From contig NZ_JAERQE010000018.1 of assembly GCF_016734765.1 (NCBI RefSeq), positions 34,863-98,862 of the forward strand: a stretch of 64,000 nt of DNA. Reading direction: 5' to 3'. The notes beneath the pieces were generated by a model. The model made no database searches. It was given only the letters and a program-made list of their open reading frames with translations, and was not told the origin of the DNA. Source of the DNA: Microvirga soli (GTDB lineage Bacteria; Pseudomonadota; Alphaproteobacteria; Rhizobiales; Beijerinckiaceae). The translations under genes were made by a program, and so were the position numbers. Below are positions 1 to 7,856 of the stretch, piece after piece (position 1 is the first letter of the stretch; every line of letters starts with the position of its first letter).

Positions 1-894
1 GCCGGAAAGGCCGAGGCGAAACGCTTCTTCGAGACCTACTTCAGGCCCCATGCGGTGGTGCCCCATACCGGTCAGGGCTTTCTCACCGGCTATTACGAAC
101 CCGAGTTTCAGGGCTCGCGCACCCCGGATGCCACCTACCGGGTTCCCCTCCTCGACCGGCCGCAGGATCTCGTCACCATCCCGCAGGGCGAGACCCTACC
201 GGGGATCGAGAAAGGCCTCCAGGCGGCACGGCGCAAGGCCAAGGGCTACGAGCCCTATCCGGACCGCGCCGCCATCGAGGATGGTGCTCTGGGCGATCTC
301 GCCAAACCCATCGTGTACCTTCGCGAGCCGGGCGAAGCCTTCATCATCCATGTGCAGGGCTCGGCCCGCATCCGCCTCACGGACGGCTCCGTGATGCGCG
401 TGGCCTATGCCGGGCGCAATGGACGGCCCTACACGTCCATCGGCCGGGTGCTGGTGCAGCAGGGCGCGATGGACCTGGAATCCATGACGCTCGCAAAGCT
501 CATGGGCTGGCTGAAGGACCATCCGGAGCCGGCCAAGGCCCTGATGCGGCAGAATCGATCCTACATCTTCTTCCGCGAGGCCACGGAGCTGGCGCTCGAA
601 GATGGCCCCATCGGCGGGGCAGGCCACCCGCTCGTGCCCGGCCGGAGCCTTGCCGTCGACCGCTCACTCTGGGCCTATGGTCTGCCGGTCTGGCTCGACG
701 GACAATTGCCCATGACCCTCGACGAGGCGGAGCCGCTTCAACGGCTCATGATCGCCCAGGATACAGGCTCGGCCATCGTCGGGCCGGCCAGGGGTGATTT
801 CTTCTTTGGCAGCGGCGAGGAGGCGGGTCGCCGCGCTGGGCTTCTGCGCCATTCCGTGCGCTTCGTGGTCCTGCAGCCCAAACCCCGTTCATGA
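1..894 (+). CDS. mltA: Membrane-bound lytic murein transglycosylase A (MltA), 5'-truncated
   Basis: The reading frame is open from the first base of the window, so the N-terminus (signal peptide or lipobox) lies outside. MltA cleaves the MurNAc-GlcNAc bond of peptidoglycan and forms 1,6-anhydro ends, acting in the periplasm. Visible landmarks are the GYYEPEFQGSRT segment near the start of the visible part, the FIIHVQGSARIRL strand of the MltA barrel, and the C-terminal 3D-type region with QDTGSAIVGPARGDFFFG. That region holds the conserved aspartates, including the likely catalytic Asp in the RGDFFFG motif. About 297 residues are visible. The stop overlaps the ATG of the next gene (ATGA), which suggests translational coupling with the Smr gene, a pair often seen in Rhizobiales. 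Confidence 0.93.
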   Translation, partial: AGKAEAKRFFETYFRPHAVVPHTGQGFLTGYYEPEFQGSRTPDATYRVPLLDRPQDLVTIPQGETLPGIEKGLQAARRKAKGYEPYPDRAAIEDGALGDLAKPIVYLREPGEAFIIHVQGSARIRLTDGSVMRVAYAGRNGRPYTSIGRVLVQQGAMDLESMTLAKLMGWLKDHPEPAKALMRQNRSYIFFREATELALEDGPIGGAGHPLVPGRSLAVDRSLWAYGLPVWLDGQLPMTLDEAEPLQRLMIAQDTGSAIVGPARGDFFFGSGEEAGRRAGLLRHSVRFVVLQPKPRS

Positions 895-1457
895 CCCGCA
901 AAAGCCGCACCCGCCAGCTCAGCCCCGAGGAGAAGCGGCTCTGGTCCCATGTGGCCCGGCATGTGAAGCCCATGCAGGGCAAGGCCCTGCCGCCGGAGCC
1001 GGAGCCTGAGGCAGCGCCCGCTCAGCCCCCTGCCCCGCCGAAGACGAAACTCCCACCGGCTCTGCCCCCTCTTCCCCCATCGAAACCTGCCGTGCCGCCC
1101 ATGGCTCCGGTGGAGCGCAAGACGCTTCAGGCCCTGCGCCGGGGCCGCAAGGATGTGGACAGCGTCATCGATCTGCACGGAATGCGCCAGGAAGAGGCGC
1201 ATTTCGCCCTGCTGAGCTTCCTGCATCGCGCGCAGGGCTCCGGCCATGCTCTCGTTCTGGTGATCACCGGCAAAGGGGGTGCTGCGGTAAGCAATGGTTT
1301 ATTCGAGGAGCGCGGCGTGCTGCGGCGCATGGTGCCGCACTGGCTGCGCCTGCCCGATCTGCGCCATCTCGTGATCGGCTTCGAGGAGGCCTCTCCTCAG
1401 CATGGCGGATCCGGTGCACTCTATGTCAGGCTCCGCCGGCGGCGGAGTGTGGGGTAA
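891..1457 (+). CDS. Smr/MutS2 C-terminal domain protein
   Basis: This 188-residue protein starts with a charged stretch and a long Pro/Ala/Lys-rich linker (about residues 35-75). An Smr domain follows (about 85-185), with the signature IDLHGM and the glycine motif ITGKGG. Smr domains are small nucleases or nucleic-acid-binding modules, here stand-alone and without MutS2. The biological role of this family in alphaproteobacteria is not established. The gene overlaps mltA by 4 bp and is followed after 4 bp by an XRE regulator, so the three are probably co-transcribed. Confidence 0.88.
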   Translation: MTRKSRTRQLSPEEKRLWSHVARHVKPMQGKALPPEPEPEAAPAQPPAPPKTKLPPALPPLPPSKPAVPPMAPVERKTLQALRRGRKDVDSVIDLHGMRQEEAHFALLSFLHRAQGSGHALVLVITGKGGAAVSNGLFEERGVLRRMVPHWLRLPDLRHLVIGFEEASPQHGGSGALYVRLRRRRSVG

Positions 1458-1461
1458 ACCA

Positions 1462-1875
1462 ATGACTCCCTTCGGTGAACGGGTGCGGCAGCTGCGCCAG
1501 GAGCGCGGACGCATGTTGAAGGACATGGCCGCGCATCTCGGCGTGTCGAGCGCCTATCTCTCGGCGCTGGAGCGCGGCGAGCGCGGCAAGCCCACCTGGA
1601 CGCTCATCCAGGGCGTGCTGCAGTACTTCCACATCATCTGGGACGAGGCCGACGAGCTCACGCGGCTGGCCGACCTCTCCGATCCCCGGGTAAAGATCGA
1701 CACGGCCAACACGGATCCCAAGGCCACGCTCCTGGCCAATCGTCTTGCGCGGGAGATCCGGGGCCTGACCCCCGATGAGCTTGATGAGATGCTCGCCGTT
1801 CTCGATCGGGTGCAGGAGGGAAAAGTCGCTTGCGCTGTGCCGAGCGATGCCCAGGCACCCGTCTCGCCGCGGTAG
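1462..1875 (+). CDS. XRE-family helix-turn-helix transcriptional regulator
   Basis: The 137-residue protein has an N-terminal Cro/C1 HTH (about residues 5-65) with LKDMAAHLGVSSAYLSALE as the turn and recognition helix. A helical C-terminal part follows with a GLTPDELDEMLAVLDRV segment of unknown function. I chose the ATG at 1462 because the earlier in-frame ATG at 1402 lies inside the Smr gene and the HTH begins directly after 1462. The spacing to the upstream stop is only 4 bp. The regulated genes cannot be told from this sequence. Confidence 0.85.
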   Translation: MTPFGERVRQLRQERGRMLKDMAAHLGVSSAYLSALERGERGKPTWTLIQGVLQYFHIIWDEADELTRLADLSDPRVKIDTANTDPKATLLANRLAREIRGLTPDELDEMLAVLDRVQEGKVACAVPSDAQAPVSPR

Positions 1876-1880
1876 GAATC

Positions 1881-1925
1881 CCATCTCTGAAAGTGGACGG
1901 CACTTTCAGGATCCATTTGATGCTC
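1881..1925. repeat. Dispersed intergenic repeat, family A (partial copy, minus orientation)
   Basis: Read on the minus strand, this stretch starts GAGCATC and contains AAAGTGCCGTCCACTTT. It matches the second half of the repeat at 55939-55985, which has AAAGTGCCTTCCACTTT. It contains an internal inverted repeat (GAAAGTG/CACTTTC) and lies in the 122-bp gap between the XRE gene and the PfkB kinase. Confidence 0.6.
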
Positions 1926-1997
1926 AAAGCCCTAAGAGCTTGACCTCCCCTGCCCCGGATGCGAAAGCGCCCCGTCATTTCATAACCCCGGTGGCTC

Positions 1998-2999
1998 ATG
2001 TCCCAGACCCGCATCGACGTTCTTACCCTCGGCAACGCCATCGTTGACGTGCTCGCCCATACGGACGAGGCCTTCCTGCTGCAGAAGAAGGTCCACAAGG
2101 GCGCCATGCAGCTCATCGACGAGGCGCGGGCGGAAGAGCTTTACGGCGACATGGGCCCGGCCATCATCGTGTCGGGAGGCTCCGGCGCCAACACGGCTGC
2201 GGGCGCGGCTTCCTTCGGGGTAAAGGCGGGCTTCATCGGCAAGGTGAAGAACGACGAGACGGGCCGGCTCTTCGCCCACGACCTCAAGGCCATCGACGTC
2301 CATTACGACGTGACACCGGCACAAGAGGGACCGGCCACGGCGCGCAGCTTCATCCTGGTGACGCCGGACGGCGAGCGCACCATGAACACCTATCTCGGCG
2401 CCTGCCAGAACCTCACCCCCGACGACGTGAACCCGGACACGGTGCGCGCCTCTCAAATCGTCTATCTCGAAGGCTATCTCTGGGATCCGCCGGCCGCCAA
2501 GGAAGCCTTCCGCAAGGCCGTGAAGATTGCCCATGAGGCGGGAAACAAGGTGGCGCTCACCTTGTCCGACGCCTTCTGCGTCGACCGCTACCGCGACGAG
2601 TTCCTCGGCCTCATGCGCGACGGCAGCCTCGACATCCTCTTCGCCAACATCCACGAGCTGCAGAGCCTCTACGGCACATCGGATGCCGACACGGCACTGG
2701 CGGCGCTGCGTGAGGAAAACGTGCTCGGGGCCATCACCCGCTCAGCCGACGGCGCGCTGATCGTCAGCCGCGGCGAGACGAAGGCCGTGCCGGCCTTCCC
2801 CGTGGAGCGCGTGGTCGACACCACCGGCGCCGGCGACCTCTTCGCTTCGGGCTTCCTGGCAGGCCTCGTGAAGAACCTGGATCTCACCGACTGCGCCCGC
2901 CTCGGCGGCCTGGCCGCTGCCGAGATCATCAGCCATCTCGGCGCCCGCCCGCAGGTGAGCCTCAAGGAGATGGCTGAGCAGCAGGGACTGTTGGGCTGA
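1998..2999 (+). CDS. PfkB-family carbohydrate/adenosine kinase
   Basis: A 333-residue ribokinase-fold kinase. The N-terminal GNAIVDVL opening, the GGSGANTAAG substrate/lid motif (about residues 57-66) and the C-terminal PfkB signature DTTGAGDLFASGFLAGL (about 274-290) with the catalytic Asp are all present. The overall pattern resembles the group annotated as adenosine kinase in alphaproteobacteria, which phosphorylates adenosine to AMP, but a sugar substrate cannot be excluded. It is followed by a long intergenic palindrome that may end its transcript. Confidence 0.85.
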   Translation: MSQTRIDVLTLGNAIVDVLAHTDEAFLLQKKVHKGAMQLIDEARAEELYGDMGPAIIVSGGSGANTAAGAASFGVKAGFIGKVKNDETGRLFAHDLKAIDVHYDVTPAQEGPATARSFILVTPDGERTMNTYLGACQNLTPDDVNPDTVRASQIVYLEGYLWDPPAAKEAFRKAVKIAHEAGNKVALTLSDAFCVDRYRDEFLGLMRDGSLDILFANIHELQSLYGTSDADTALAALREENVLGAITRSADGALIVSRGETKAVPAFPVERVVDTTGAGDLFASGFLAGLVKNLDLTDCARLGGLAAAEIISHLGARPQVSLKEMAEQQGLLG

Positions 3000-3008
3000 T
3001 ACTCACCA

Positions 3009-3135
3009 TCATTCCGGGGCCGCGTAGCGGAGCCCGGAATCCATAAACACGCCAGTCCCGGAAGACGTGAAACTCTGGTCACCTCTTTCGGGACTGGTGT
3101 GTTTATGGATCCCCGCCTTCGCGGGGATGACACCG
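3009..3135. repeat. Nested intergenic palindromes between convergent genes
   Basis: Three inverted repeats sit one after the other. ATTCCGGG/CCCGGAAT lies at 3011-3040. A 20-bp pair with a single mismatch lies at 3041-3060 and 3089-3108 (CCATAAACACGCCAGTCCCG against its complement). ATCCCCGCCTTCGCGGGGAT lies at about 3109-3128. Related pieces, CATTCCCGCGAAGGCGGGAATCC and GTGTTTATGGAT, recur at 37440-37550. The element lies between convergent genes and could serve as a bidirectional terminator as well as a REP-like repeat. Confidence 0.7.
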
Positions 3136-3152
3136 GAGGATAGCGTTGCGGC

Positions 3153-3674
3153 TCAACCTCCCCCCGTCTGCCCGAACCACAGCCCGAACAGAGCCGCGAG
3201 CGAGACGAGGGCGAGAAACCCGTTGAACAGCACGAGCAGGAACGGCGGGATGCGCTGCACGTCCGGGTGCGGCGGCTGGGAGCCGGTGAAGATCTGACGC
3301 CAGACGGCGGATGCGAAGCAGAAGGCGCTGAACAGGATCAGCACCGAGCCGGTGGAGATGATCATCCAACCCGGCACCACACCCGCGAGCAGCTTCTGCG
3401 CGCCGATGCCCGAGGCAAGCGAGGCTAGCCCCGTACGTACCCAAGCCGCATAGGTGCGCTCGGCGGCAAAGACCGTGCGGTTGGCAGCCAGTTCCGTGCG
3501 CCGGTCGGCGCTGTCCTTCAGCTGAACGGTGGCCTTGGCGGTTGTCCTGGCTGCGGTTTGCGTGTGCTCTGCCGCTTCCTGCGTGCTCTCCGCAGCCTCT
3601 TGGGTCTGCTCGGCCGCTTCCTTCGCGTGCTCGGCGCTCGCTTTCAGTTTCTCGTCGACGGGCTGCGTGGCCAT
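3153..3674 (-). CDS. DUF202/YidH-like membrane protein with N-terminal heptad repeat
   Basis: About 173 residues. The N-terminal 45 residues are an Ala/Glu-rich helix built of near-perfect seven-residue repeats (AEHAKEA, AEQTQEA, AESTQEA, AEHTQTA). A DUF202-like core follows, with the signature AAERTYAAWVRTGLA and three predicted membrane segments at about 80-100, 103-125 and 145-168. I chose the ATG at 3674 for its upstream GGAGG; an ATG at 3689 is possible. Function is unknown; DUF202 proteins are small inner-membrane proteins. Its neighbour at 3728-4081 is another small membrane protein on the same strand. Confidence 0.7.
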   Translation of the reverse strand: MATQPVDEKLKASAEHAKEAAEQTQEAAESTQEAAEHTQTAARTTAKATVQLKDSADRRTELAANRTVFAAERTYAAWVRTGLASLASGIGAQKLLAGVVPGWMIISTGSVLILFSAFCFASAVWRQIFTGSQPPHPDVQRIPPFLLVLFNGFLALVSLAALFGLWFGQTGGG

Positions 3675-3727
3675 ACATCCTCCGATCATCCGGAGGTTCA
3701 ACGCTCAAGATTGCGAAATGGTTGGCT

Positions 3728-4081
3728 TTAGGTGTCTGTGCCGACCAGCAGGGCCAGCGGCCACGCGATTGCGAGCCAGGTAAGACCAGCGAGGACGAAC
3801 AGGGCACCCGTCGAGATGCCTGAGGCCCTGTCACCCCAGAGCGCGTCCATGATCCGGCTCGGCTGATCCGAGGCACTGGCAGCGATAGCTGTCGATGCGC
3901 TCGAGCGGGAGGTCGAGCCAAGGAACATGAGGGATCCGAGTGCACCCATGCCCAATCCCACATAAGTGGCGATATCGAACATCTCGACGGAAGAGCGCCG
4001 GTCGAGGAGCCAGACGGTCACGGCCGTTACGACGAAGGCCGTTAGGTTGAGAACGACAAGTCCCTTGGCAAAGCGTTTCAC
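3728..4081 (-). CDS. Small three-helix membrane protein of unknown function
   Basis: 117 residues with three hydrophobic segments (about residues 7-26, 37-55 and 92-112). A polar Ser/Ala-rich linker separates the second and third. No family is recognised. It lies 7 bp downstream of coaA on the same strand and upstream of the DUF202-like gene, so it may be the tail of the his-coaA transcript. Coding potential is supported by length, membrane pattern and tight spacing only. Confidence 0.55.
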   Translation of the reverse strand: MKRFAKGLVVLNLTAFVVTAVTVWLLDRRSSVEMFDIATYVGLGMGALGSLMFLGSTSRSSASTAIAASASDQPSRIMDALWGDRASGISTGALFVLAGLTWLAIAWPLALLVGTDT

Positions 4082-4088
4082 GCCGGAC

Positions 4089-5066
4089 TCACAGCCGCCG
4101 CAAAGCCACCGTCTCGATCCGGTGGCTCGCGCCCTTCTTCAGGATCAGGCTCGCGCGCTGGCGGGTCGGGATGATGTTCTCCTGCAGGTTCAGGAGGTTG
4201 ATGCGGTTCCACAGGCCTTCGGCAATGCCAATCGCCTCGGCCTCCGGCAGCTCCGCATAGCGGCGGAAATAGGAAAGCGGATCGCGGAAGGCCGTGTGGC
4301 GCAGGCGCAGGAATCGGTTCACGTACCAGCGGTGCAGGTCCGCCTCGTCGGCATCGATATAGACCGAGAAGTCGAAGAAGTCGGACACGAAGGGAATGGC
4401 CGTGCCGTCCTTGGGCATGCGCGCGGGCTGGAGCACGTTGAGGCCCTCGACGATGAGGATGTCCGGCCGGTCGACGTTGGTCTCCTCACCGGGCACTACA
4501 TCGTAGACGAGGTGGGAATAGAGCGGCGCCTTCACGTTGCGCTTGCCGGCCTTGATGTCGGCGAGGAAGTGCAGCAGCTTGCCGGTGTCATAGCTCTCCG
4601 GAAAACCCTTTTTCTCCATCAGGCCAAGCCGCGTCAGCTCCGCATTGGGCAGGAGAAAGCCGTCCGTGGTGACGAGGTCCACCTTCGGGGTGTTGGGCCA
4701 GCGGGCGAGGAGCGCCTTGAGCACGCGGGCCGTCGTGGACTTGCCCACCGCCACCGAGCCCGCCACGCCGATGATATAGGGCACCTTCTCCTGATGCTCG
4801 GCCAGCAGGAAGCGCTGGGTCGCCTTGAACAGGCCCTGGGTGGCTGCAACGTAGAGGGAGAGCAGGCGCGAGAGCGGCAGGTAGATTGCCGCCACCTCGT
4901 CGAGCGAGATCGGATCGTTGCGGGATTGCAGCTGCACCACCTCGTCGGCGGTGAGCGTCATGGGCGCGTCGGCGCGCAGCTTGGCCCATTCGTCGCGGGA
5001 GAAGACCCGGTAGGGCGACAACCCGTCATCGTTCTCTGGCGGGGAAACCACGTTGGGCCGGTCCAT
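4089..5066 (-). CDS. coaA: Type I pantothenate kinase (CoaA)
   Basis: 325 residues. CoaA phosphorylates pantothenate with ATP, the first and feedback-controlled step of coenzyme A synthesis. The Walker A motif [12 protein letters not shown] (about residues 102-113) and motifs such as [17 protein letters not shown] and IVEGLNVLQ are those of the bacterial type I enzyme. The start is taken at 5066, where the sequence begins [19 protein letters not shown]. The longer frame upstream overlaps hisE and looks non-native. The position directly after hisE is a conserved Rhizobiales arrangement. Confidence 0.96.
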   Translation of the reverse strand: MDRPNVVSPPENDDGLSPYRVFSRDEWAKLRADAPMTLTADEVVQLQSRNDPISLDEVAAIYLPLSRLLSLYVAATQGLFKATQRFLLAEHQEKVPYIIGVAGSVAVGKSTTARVLKALLARWPNTPKVDLVTTDGFLLPNAELTRLGLMEKKGFPESYDTGKLLHFLADIKAGKRNVKAPLYSHLVYDVVPGEETNVDRPDILIVEGLNVLQPARMPKDGTAIPFVSDFFDFSVYIDADEADLHRWYVNRFLRLRHTAFRDPLSYFRRYAELPEAEAIGIAEGLWNRINLLNLQENIIPTRQRASLILKKGASHRIETVALRRL

Positions 5067-5082
5067 GCGAACCACCTTTTGT

Positions 5083-5403
5083 TTAGAGCTTGCGCGCGGC
5101 CTTCTCCGCAAGCCCCGACTGCGCCGTGCGGCGCTCCAGTTCGGCCATGACGTCACTTAGAGGAATATCCGCGCCCTGCAACACGACCAAAAGATGATAA
5201 AGCACGTCGGCCGCTTCCGCCGTGAGATTCTGCCGGTCCCCCTGCACAGCCGCGATGGCTGCTTCCACTGCCTCCTCGCCGAGCTTCTTGGCGGCTTTCG
5301 CCGGGCCGCCGCGGATGAGCTTGGCCGTATAGGACTCGGCCTCAGGCGCGGCGGCGCGCTCAGAGATAATACGGGCGAGATCGTCGAGGTTGAAGGTGGT
5401 CAT
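5083..5403 (-). CDS. hisE: Phosphoribosyl-ATP pyrophosphatase (HisE)
   Basis: 106 residues, a single-domain MazG-like helical enzyme. It hydrolyses phosphoribosyl-ATP to phosphoribosyl-AMP, the second step of histidine synthesis. The motif [14 protein letters not shown] with the metal-binding glutamates and the [16 protein letters not shown] segment with a conserved Asp are present. It is a stand-alone HisE rather than a HisIE fusion; hisI is not in this window. It lies between map (6 bp upstream) and coaA (16 bp downstream). Confidence 0.95.
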   Translation of the reverse strand: MTTFNLDDLARIISERAAAPEAESYTAKLIRGGPAKAAKKLGEEAVEAAIAAVQGDRQNLTAEAADVLYHLLVVLQGADIPLSDVMAELERRTAQSGLAEKAARKL

Positions 5404-5409
5404 GGATAA

Positions 5410-6159
5410 CTAGCCCGGCAGCGTGACGACAAGGGGACCGTTGCGGGTGGCAACGACGGTGTGTTCGTACTGGACGGTGGGTGCGCGGGGCTCGCTGAAC
5501 AGGGTCCAGGGATCGTCGCCGTCCTCGGCCCATTCCGCCCCCAGGGACAGGAAGGGCTCGACCGTGAAGACGAGGCCTTCGTTCATGATCCGGCGCTCCG
5601 AACGGTCGGGCCACGTCGAAATTTCCTTCGGCTCCTCGTGCAGGGAATGGCCGATGCCGTGGCTCGCGAGATTCCGCACCAGGGTATAGCCGTTCTTCTC
5701 GGCAAATTGTCCGATAGCCTGGCCGATCCCCGCAATCGGCTTGTTGGCCCCAACCTGGCGCAACCCGATCCACATGGCGCGCTTGCCATCCCGGCACAGG
5801 CGCTTGGTGGCGTTCGTGATCGGCGGAACCGCGAAGGAAGCGCCGGTATCGGCGAACAGGCCGTTCTTTTCCGCCGAAATATCGATGTTGACGAGATCGC
5901 CCGCCTCGATCCGCCGGGAGCCCGGAATGCCGTGGGCGACCTCCTCGTTCACGCTGATGCAGGTCGCGCCGGGAAAATCGTAGACGAGCTCCGGGCCGGA
6001 GCGAGCCCCAGCCCTTTCGAGAAGCCAGCGCCCGATCTGGTCGAGTTCCGCAGTCGTCATGCCCGGCTCGAGCGCCGCAGCCATAGCCTCAAGAGTATTG
6101 GCCACGATCCGGCCGATCTCCTGAAGCTTGTTCAGATCGTCCTCGTTGGAGACCGTCAT
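5410..6159 (-). CDS. map: Type I methionine aminopeptidase
   Basis: 249 residues. The enzyme removes the initiator methionine from nascent proteins in the cytoplasm using a dinuclear metal centre. All five metal ligands and the active-site histidine region can be matched: SVNEEVAHGIPG (His), LVNIDIS (Asp), FADTGASF (Asp), SHGIGHSLHEEP (His), FTVEPFLS (Glu) and QYEHTVV (Glu). I chose the ATG at 6159; an upstream frame extension starts inside the hisF end. It sits between hisF (13 bp) and hisE (6 bp) inside the histidine cluster, where map is not normally found, so it may be a second map copy of the genome. Confidence 0.93.
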   Translation of the reverse strand: MTVSNEDDLNKLQEIGRIVANTLEAMAAALEPGMTTAELDQIGRWLLERAGARSGPELVYDFPGATCISVNEEVAHGIPGSRRIEAGDLVNIDISAEKNGLFADTGASFAVPPITNATKRLCRDGKRAMWIGLRQVGANKPIAGIGQAIGQFAEKNGYTLVRNLASHGIGHSLHEEPKEISTWPDRSERRIMNEGLVFTVEPFLSLGAEWAEDGDDPWTLFSEPRAPTVQYEHTVVATRNGPLVVTLPG

Positions 6160-6172
6160 GGGCTGCGTTCTT

Positions 6173-6979
6173 TCATACTGTGCGGTTTGAAGCGCCGTGC
6201 GCCGGCTCATCCAGCCGCATCTTCAATCCTGCCTTCGCCATGTAGCCCTTGGCTTCCGAGATCGTATGCGTGCCGAAGTGGAAGATCGAGGCAGCCAGCA
6301 CCGCGCTGGCATGGCCTTGCTCGACGCCATCAACGAGGTGATCGAGGTTGCCGACGCCGCCGGACGCGATGACCGGCACGGAGACAGCGTCCGCGATGGC
6401 GCGCACGAGCGCGAGGTCATAGCCGCCCTTGGTGCCGTCCCGGTCCATGGAGGTGACGAGCAGCTCCCCTGCCCCGAGCGCTGCCACCTGCTTGGCGAAG
6501 GCGATGGCATCGATGCCGGTGGCGTTGCGCCCGCCATGGGTGAAGATCTCCCAAGCCGTGGGCTCGCCCTCCCCTGAGACTTTCTTCGCATCGATGGCCA
6601 CGACGATGCATTGCGCGCCGAACTTTTCCGATGCCTCGCGCACGAAATCCGGGTTCTTCACCGCAGCCGTGTTGATCGACACCTTGTCGGCGCCGGCGAG
6701 CAGCAAATTGCGTATGTCTTCGACGGTTCGCACACCACCGCCGACGGTCAGGGGCATGAAACAGGCCTCAGCCGTGCGCTGCACGACATCGAGCAGGATC
6801 CCCCTAGCCTCGTGGCTGGCGGTGATGTCGAGGAAGCAGAGTTCGTCGGCGCCCGCCGCGTCATAGGCCTTCGCCGCTTCCACCGGATCACCCGCGTCGA
6901 CAAGATCGACGAACTGCACGCCCTTCACGACGCGCCCGTCCTTGACATCCAAGCAAGGAATAAGGCGAACTTTTAACAT
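6173..6979 (-). CDS. hisF: Imidazole glycerol phosphate synthase cyclase subunit (HisF)
   Basis: 268-residue TIM barrel. It uses ammonia delivered by HisH to turn PRFAR into imidazole glycerol phosphate and AICAR. The catalytic Asp11 lies in [14 protein letters not shown] and the second Asp in VVAIDAKK. Phosphate-binding loops such as TVGGGVRT and IASGGVGN are visible. The true start is the ATG at 6979 ([11 protein letters not shown]). Only 17-32 bp separate it from the divergent DUF3800 start, so hisF has no ordinary promoter space of its own and is cut off from hisA. Confidence 0.97.
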   Translation of the reverse strand: MLKVRLIPCLDVKDGRVVKGVQFVDLVDAGDPVEAAKAYDAAGADELCFLDITASHEARGILLDVVQRTAEACFMPLTVGGGVRTVEDIRNLLLAGADKVSINTAAVKNPDFVREASEKFGAQCIVVAIDAKKVSGEGEPTAWEIFTHGGRNATGIDAIAFAKQVAALGAGELLVTSMDRDGTKGGYDLALVRAIADAVSVPVIASGGVGNLDHLVDGVEQGHASAVLAASIFHFGTHTISEAKGYMAKAGLKMRLDEPAHGASNRTV

Positions 6980-6996
6980 AACATAACAACCTGCCC

Positions 6997-7755
6997 GTGA
7001 ATGGGAATCGAATGCCATTGTTTTCCGATTATGTCATCTACGTTGATGAGAGTGGTGATCATGATCTCACTTCGATCAATGAAGATTTTCCGCTCTTCGT
7101 CCTAGCATTCTGCATATTTAAGAAATCGGATTACGTTAGGGAGATCGTGCCAGCCATTCAAGAATTCAAATTTCGGTGGTTCGGACATGACATGGTCATT
7201 CTCCATGAACGGGAAATCAGGAAGCAACAGGCACCTTTTAAATTTCTGCAGAACCAAGAGAACAGACAGAAATTCATGGATGAATTATCAGTGATCATCC
7301 AAGGGGCAAACGTTACCCTTATTGCCAGCGTAATCGATAAGAGAAGTCTTACACGCCGGTATGCTTCTCCTGATAATCCTTATCACATCGGGCTGCAGTT
7401 TTGCATGGAACGTACGCACGCTTTCCTGCTCGAAAACGGACAGAGCGGCAAGATTGCTCACTGCATGTTCGAGAAGCGAGGAGCAAAAGAAGACAATATG
7501 CTGGAACTTGAGTTCAGGCGTATCAAAGATCGTGGAAATTATAACCGCATCAGTATGGGGGAGCTTAATATCTGCTTTGCAGACAAGAAGGCGAACTCAT
7601 CTGGCCTACAGTTGGCAGATCTGTTTGCTAGGCCGATTGGTCTGGGTGTTTTAAGGCCTGGGCAACCTAACCGAACACGAGAAATCATTGCTGAAAAGTT
7701 TCGACGAAGCCCAACTGGTAAGACCTTGGGATGGGGCCTGAAAATCTTCCCCTAA
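6997..7755 (+). CDS. DUF3800 family protein inserted in the his cluster
   Basis: 252 residues from the GTG at 6997; the ATG at 7012 ([17 protein letters not shown]) is an equally likely start. The hallmark DUF3800 motif YVDESGDH lies near the N-terminus, and the conserved C-terminal [19 protein letters not shown] with paired Asp/Gln-Ala-Asp residues is present. The family has an RNase H-like look and is common on mobile elements and in defence-type contexts, but its function is unproven. The gene is visibly richer in A+T than its neighbours, stands alone, and lies antisense between hisA and hisF, which points to acquisition by transfer. Confidence 0.85.
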   Translation: MNGNRMPLFSDYVIYVDESGDHDLTSINEDFPLFVLAFCIFKKSDYVREIVPAIQEFKFRWFGHDMVILHEREIRKQQAPFKFLQNQENRQKFMDELSVIIQGANVTLIASVIDKRSLTRRYASPDNPYHIGLQFCMERTHAFLLENGQSGKIAHCMFEKRGAKEDNMLELEFRRIKDRGNYNRISMGELNICFADKKANSSGLQLADLFARPIGLGVLRPGQPNRTREIIAEKFRRSPTGKTLGWGLKIFP

Positions 7756-7786
7756 AAAGCGAAAAGCCCCGGACAAAGCCGAGGCT
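7755..7786 (-). terminator. Intrinsic terminator on the minus strand downstream of hisA and the mini-ORF
   Basis: On the minus strand AGCCTCGG pairs with CCGGGGCT (8 bp, one mismatch, 6-nt loop; plus coordinates 7765-7772 and 7779-7786). It is followed by the U-rich tail TTTTCGCTTTTT. No T-run follows on the plus strand, so it works for leftward transcription, from the promoter at 7827-7856 and possibly from hisA. It would hinder hisA-hisF read-through. Confidence 0.7.
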
Positions 7787-7817
7787 AGACGCCGACCGAG
7801 AACATCCCCCAGTCCAT
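7785..7817 (-). CDS. Candidate SOS-controlled leaderless micro-ORF, 10 codons
   Basis: On the minus strand an ATG at 7817 opens MDWGMFSVGV and ends at TAG (7787-7785). The ATG lies only 9 bp after the -10 box TATAGT, so the transcript would be leaderless or nearly so. The stop codon overlaps the first bases of a terminator hairpin. This compact promoter-ORF-terminator order is what suggests a gene; translation is not shown. The alternative is a short non-coding RNA of about 60 nt, or an SOS-regulated antisense start directed at the DUF3800 gene. I do not recognise the peptide. Confidence 0.4.
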   Translation of the reverse strand: MDWGMFSVGV

Positions 7818-7826
7818 TTGCGAATC

Positions 7827-7856
7827 ACTATATGTGAACAAAATGCGAACTGTCAA
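7827..7856 (-). promoter_or_regulatory. Near-consensus promoter with LexA operator
   Basis: On the minus strand TTGACA (7856-7851), an 18-bp spacer and TATAGT (7832-7827) form a strong sigma-70 type promoter. The spacer holds GTTC-N7-GTTC (plus strand GAAC-N7-GAAC at 7836-7850), which is exactly the LexA box known from alphaproteobacteria. LexA bound here would cover the promoter core, so the promoter should be off until DNA damage. It starts just after the hisA stop codon and reads away from hisA. Confidence 0.65.

Noticed and set aside
3966..5150. 394-codon plus-strand frame opposite coaA
   Set aside because: Antisense shadow of coaA; the coaA motifs are intact on the other strand.
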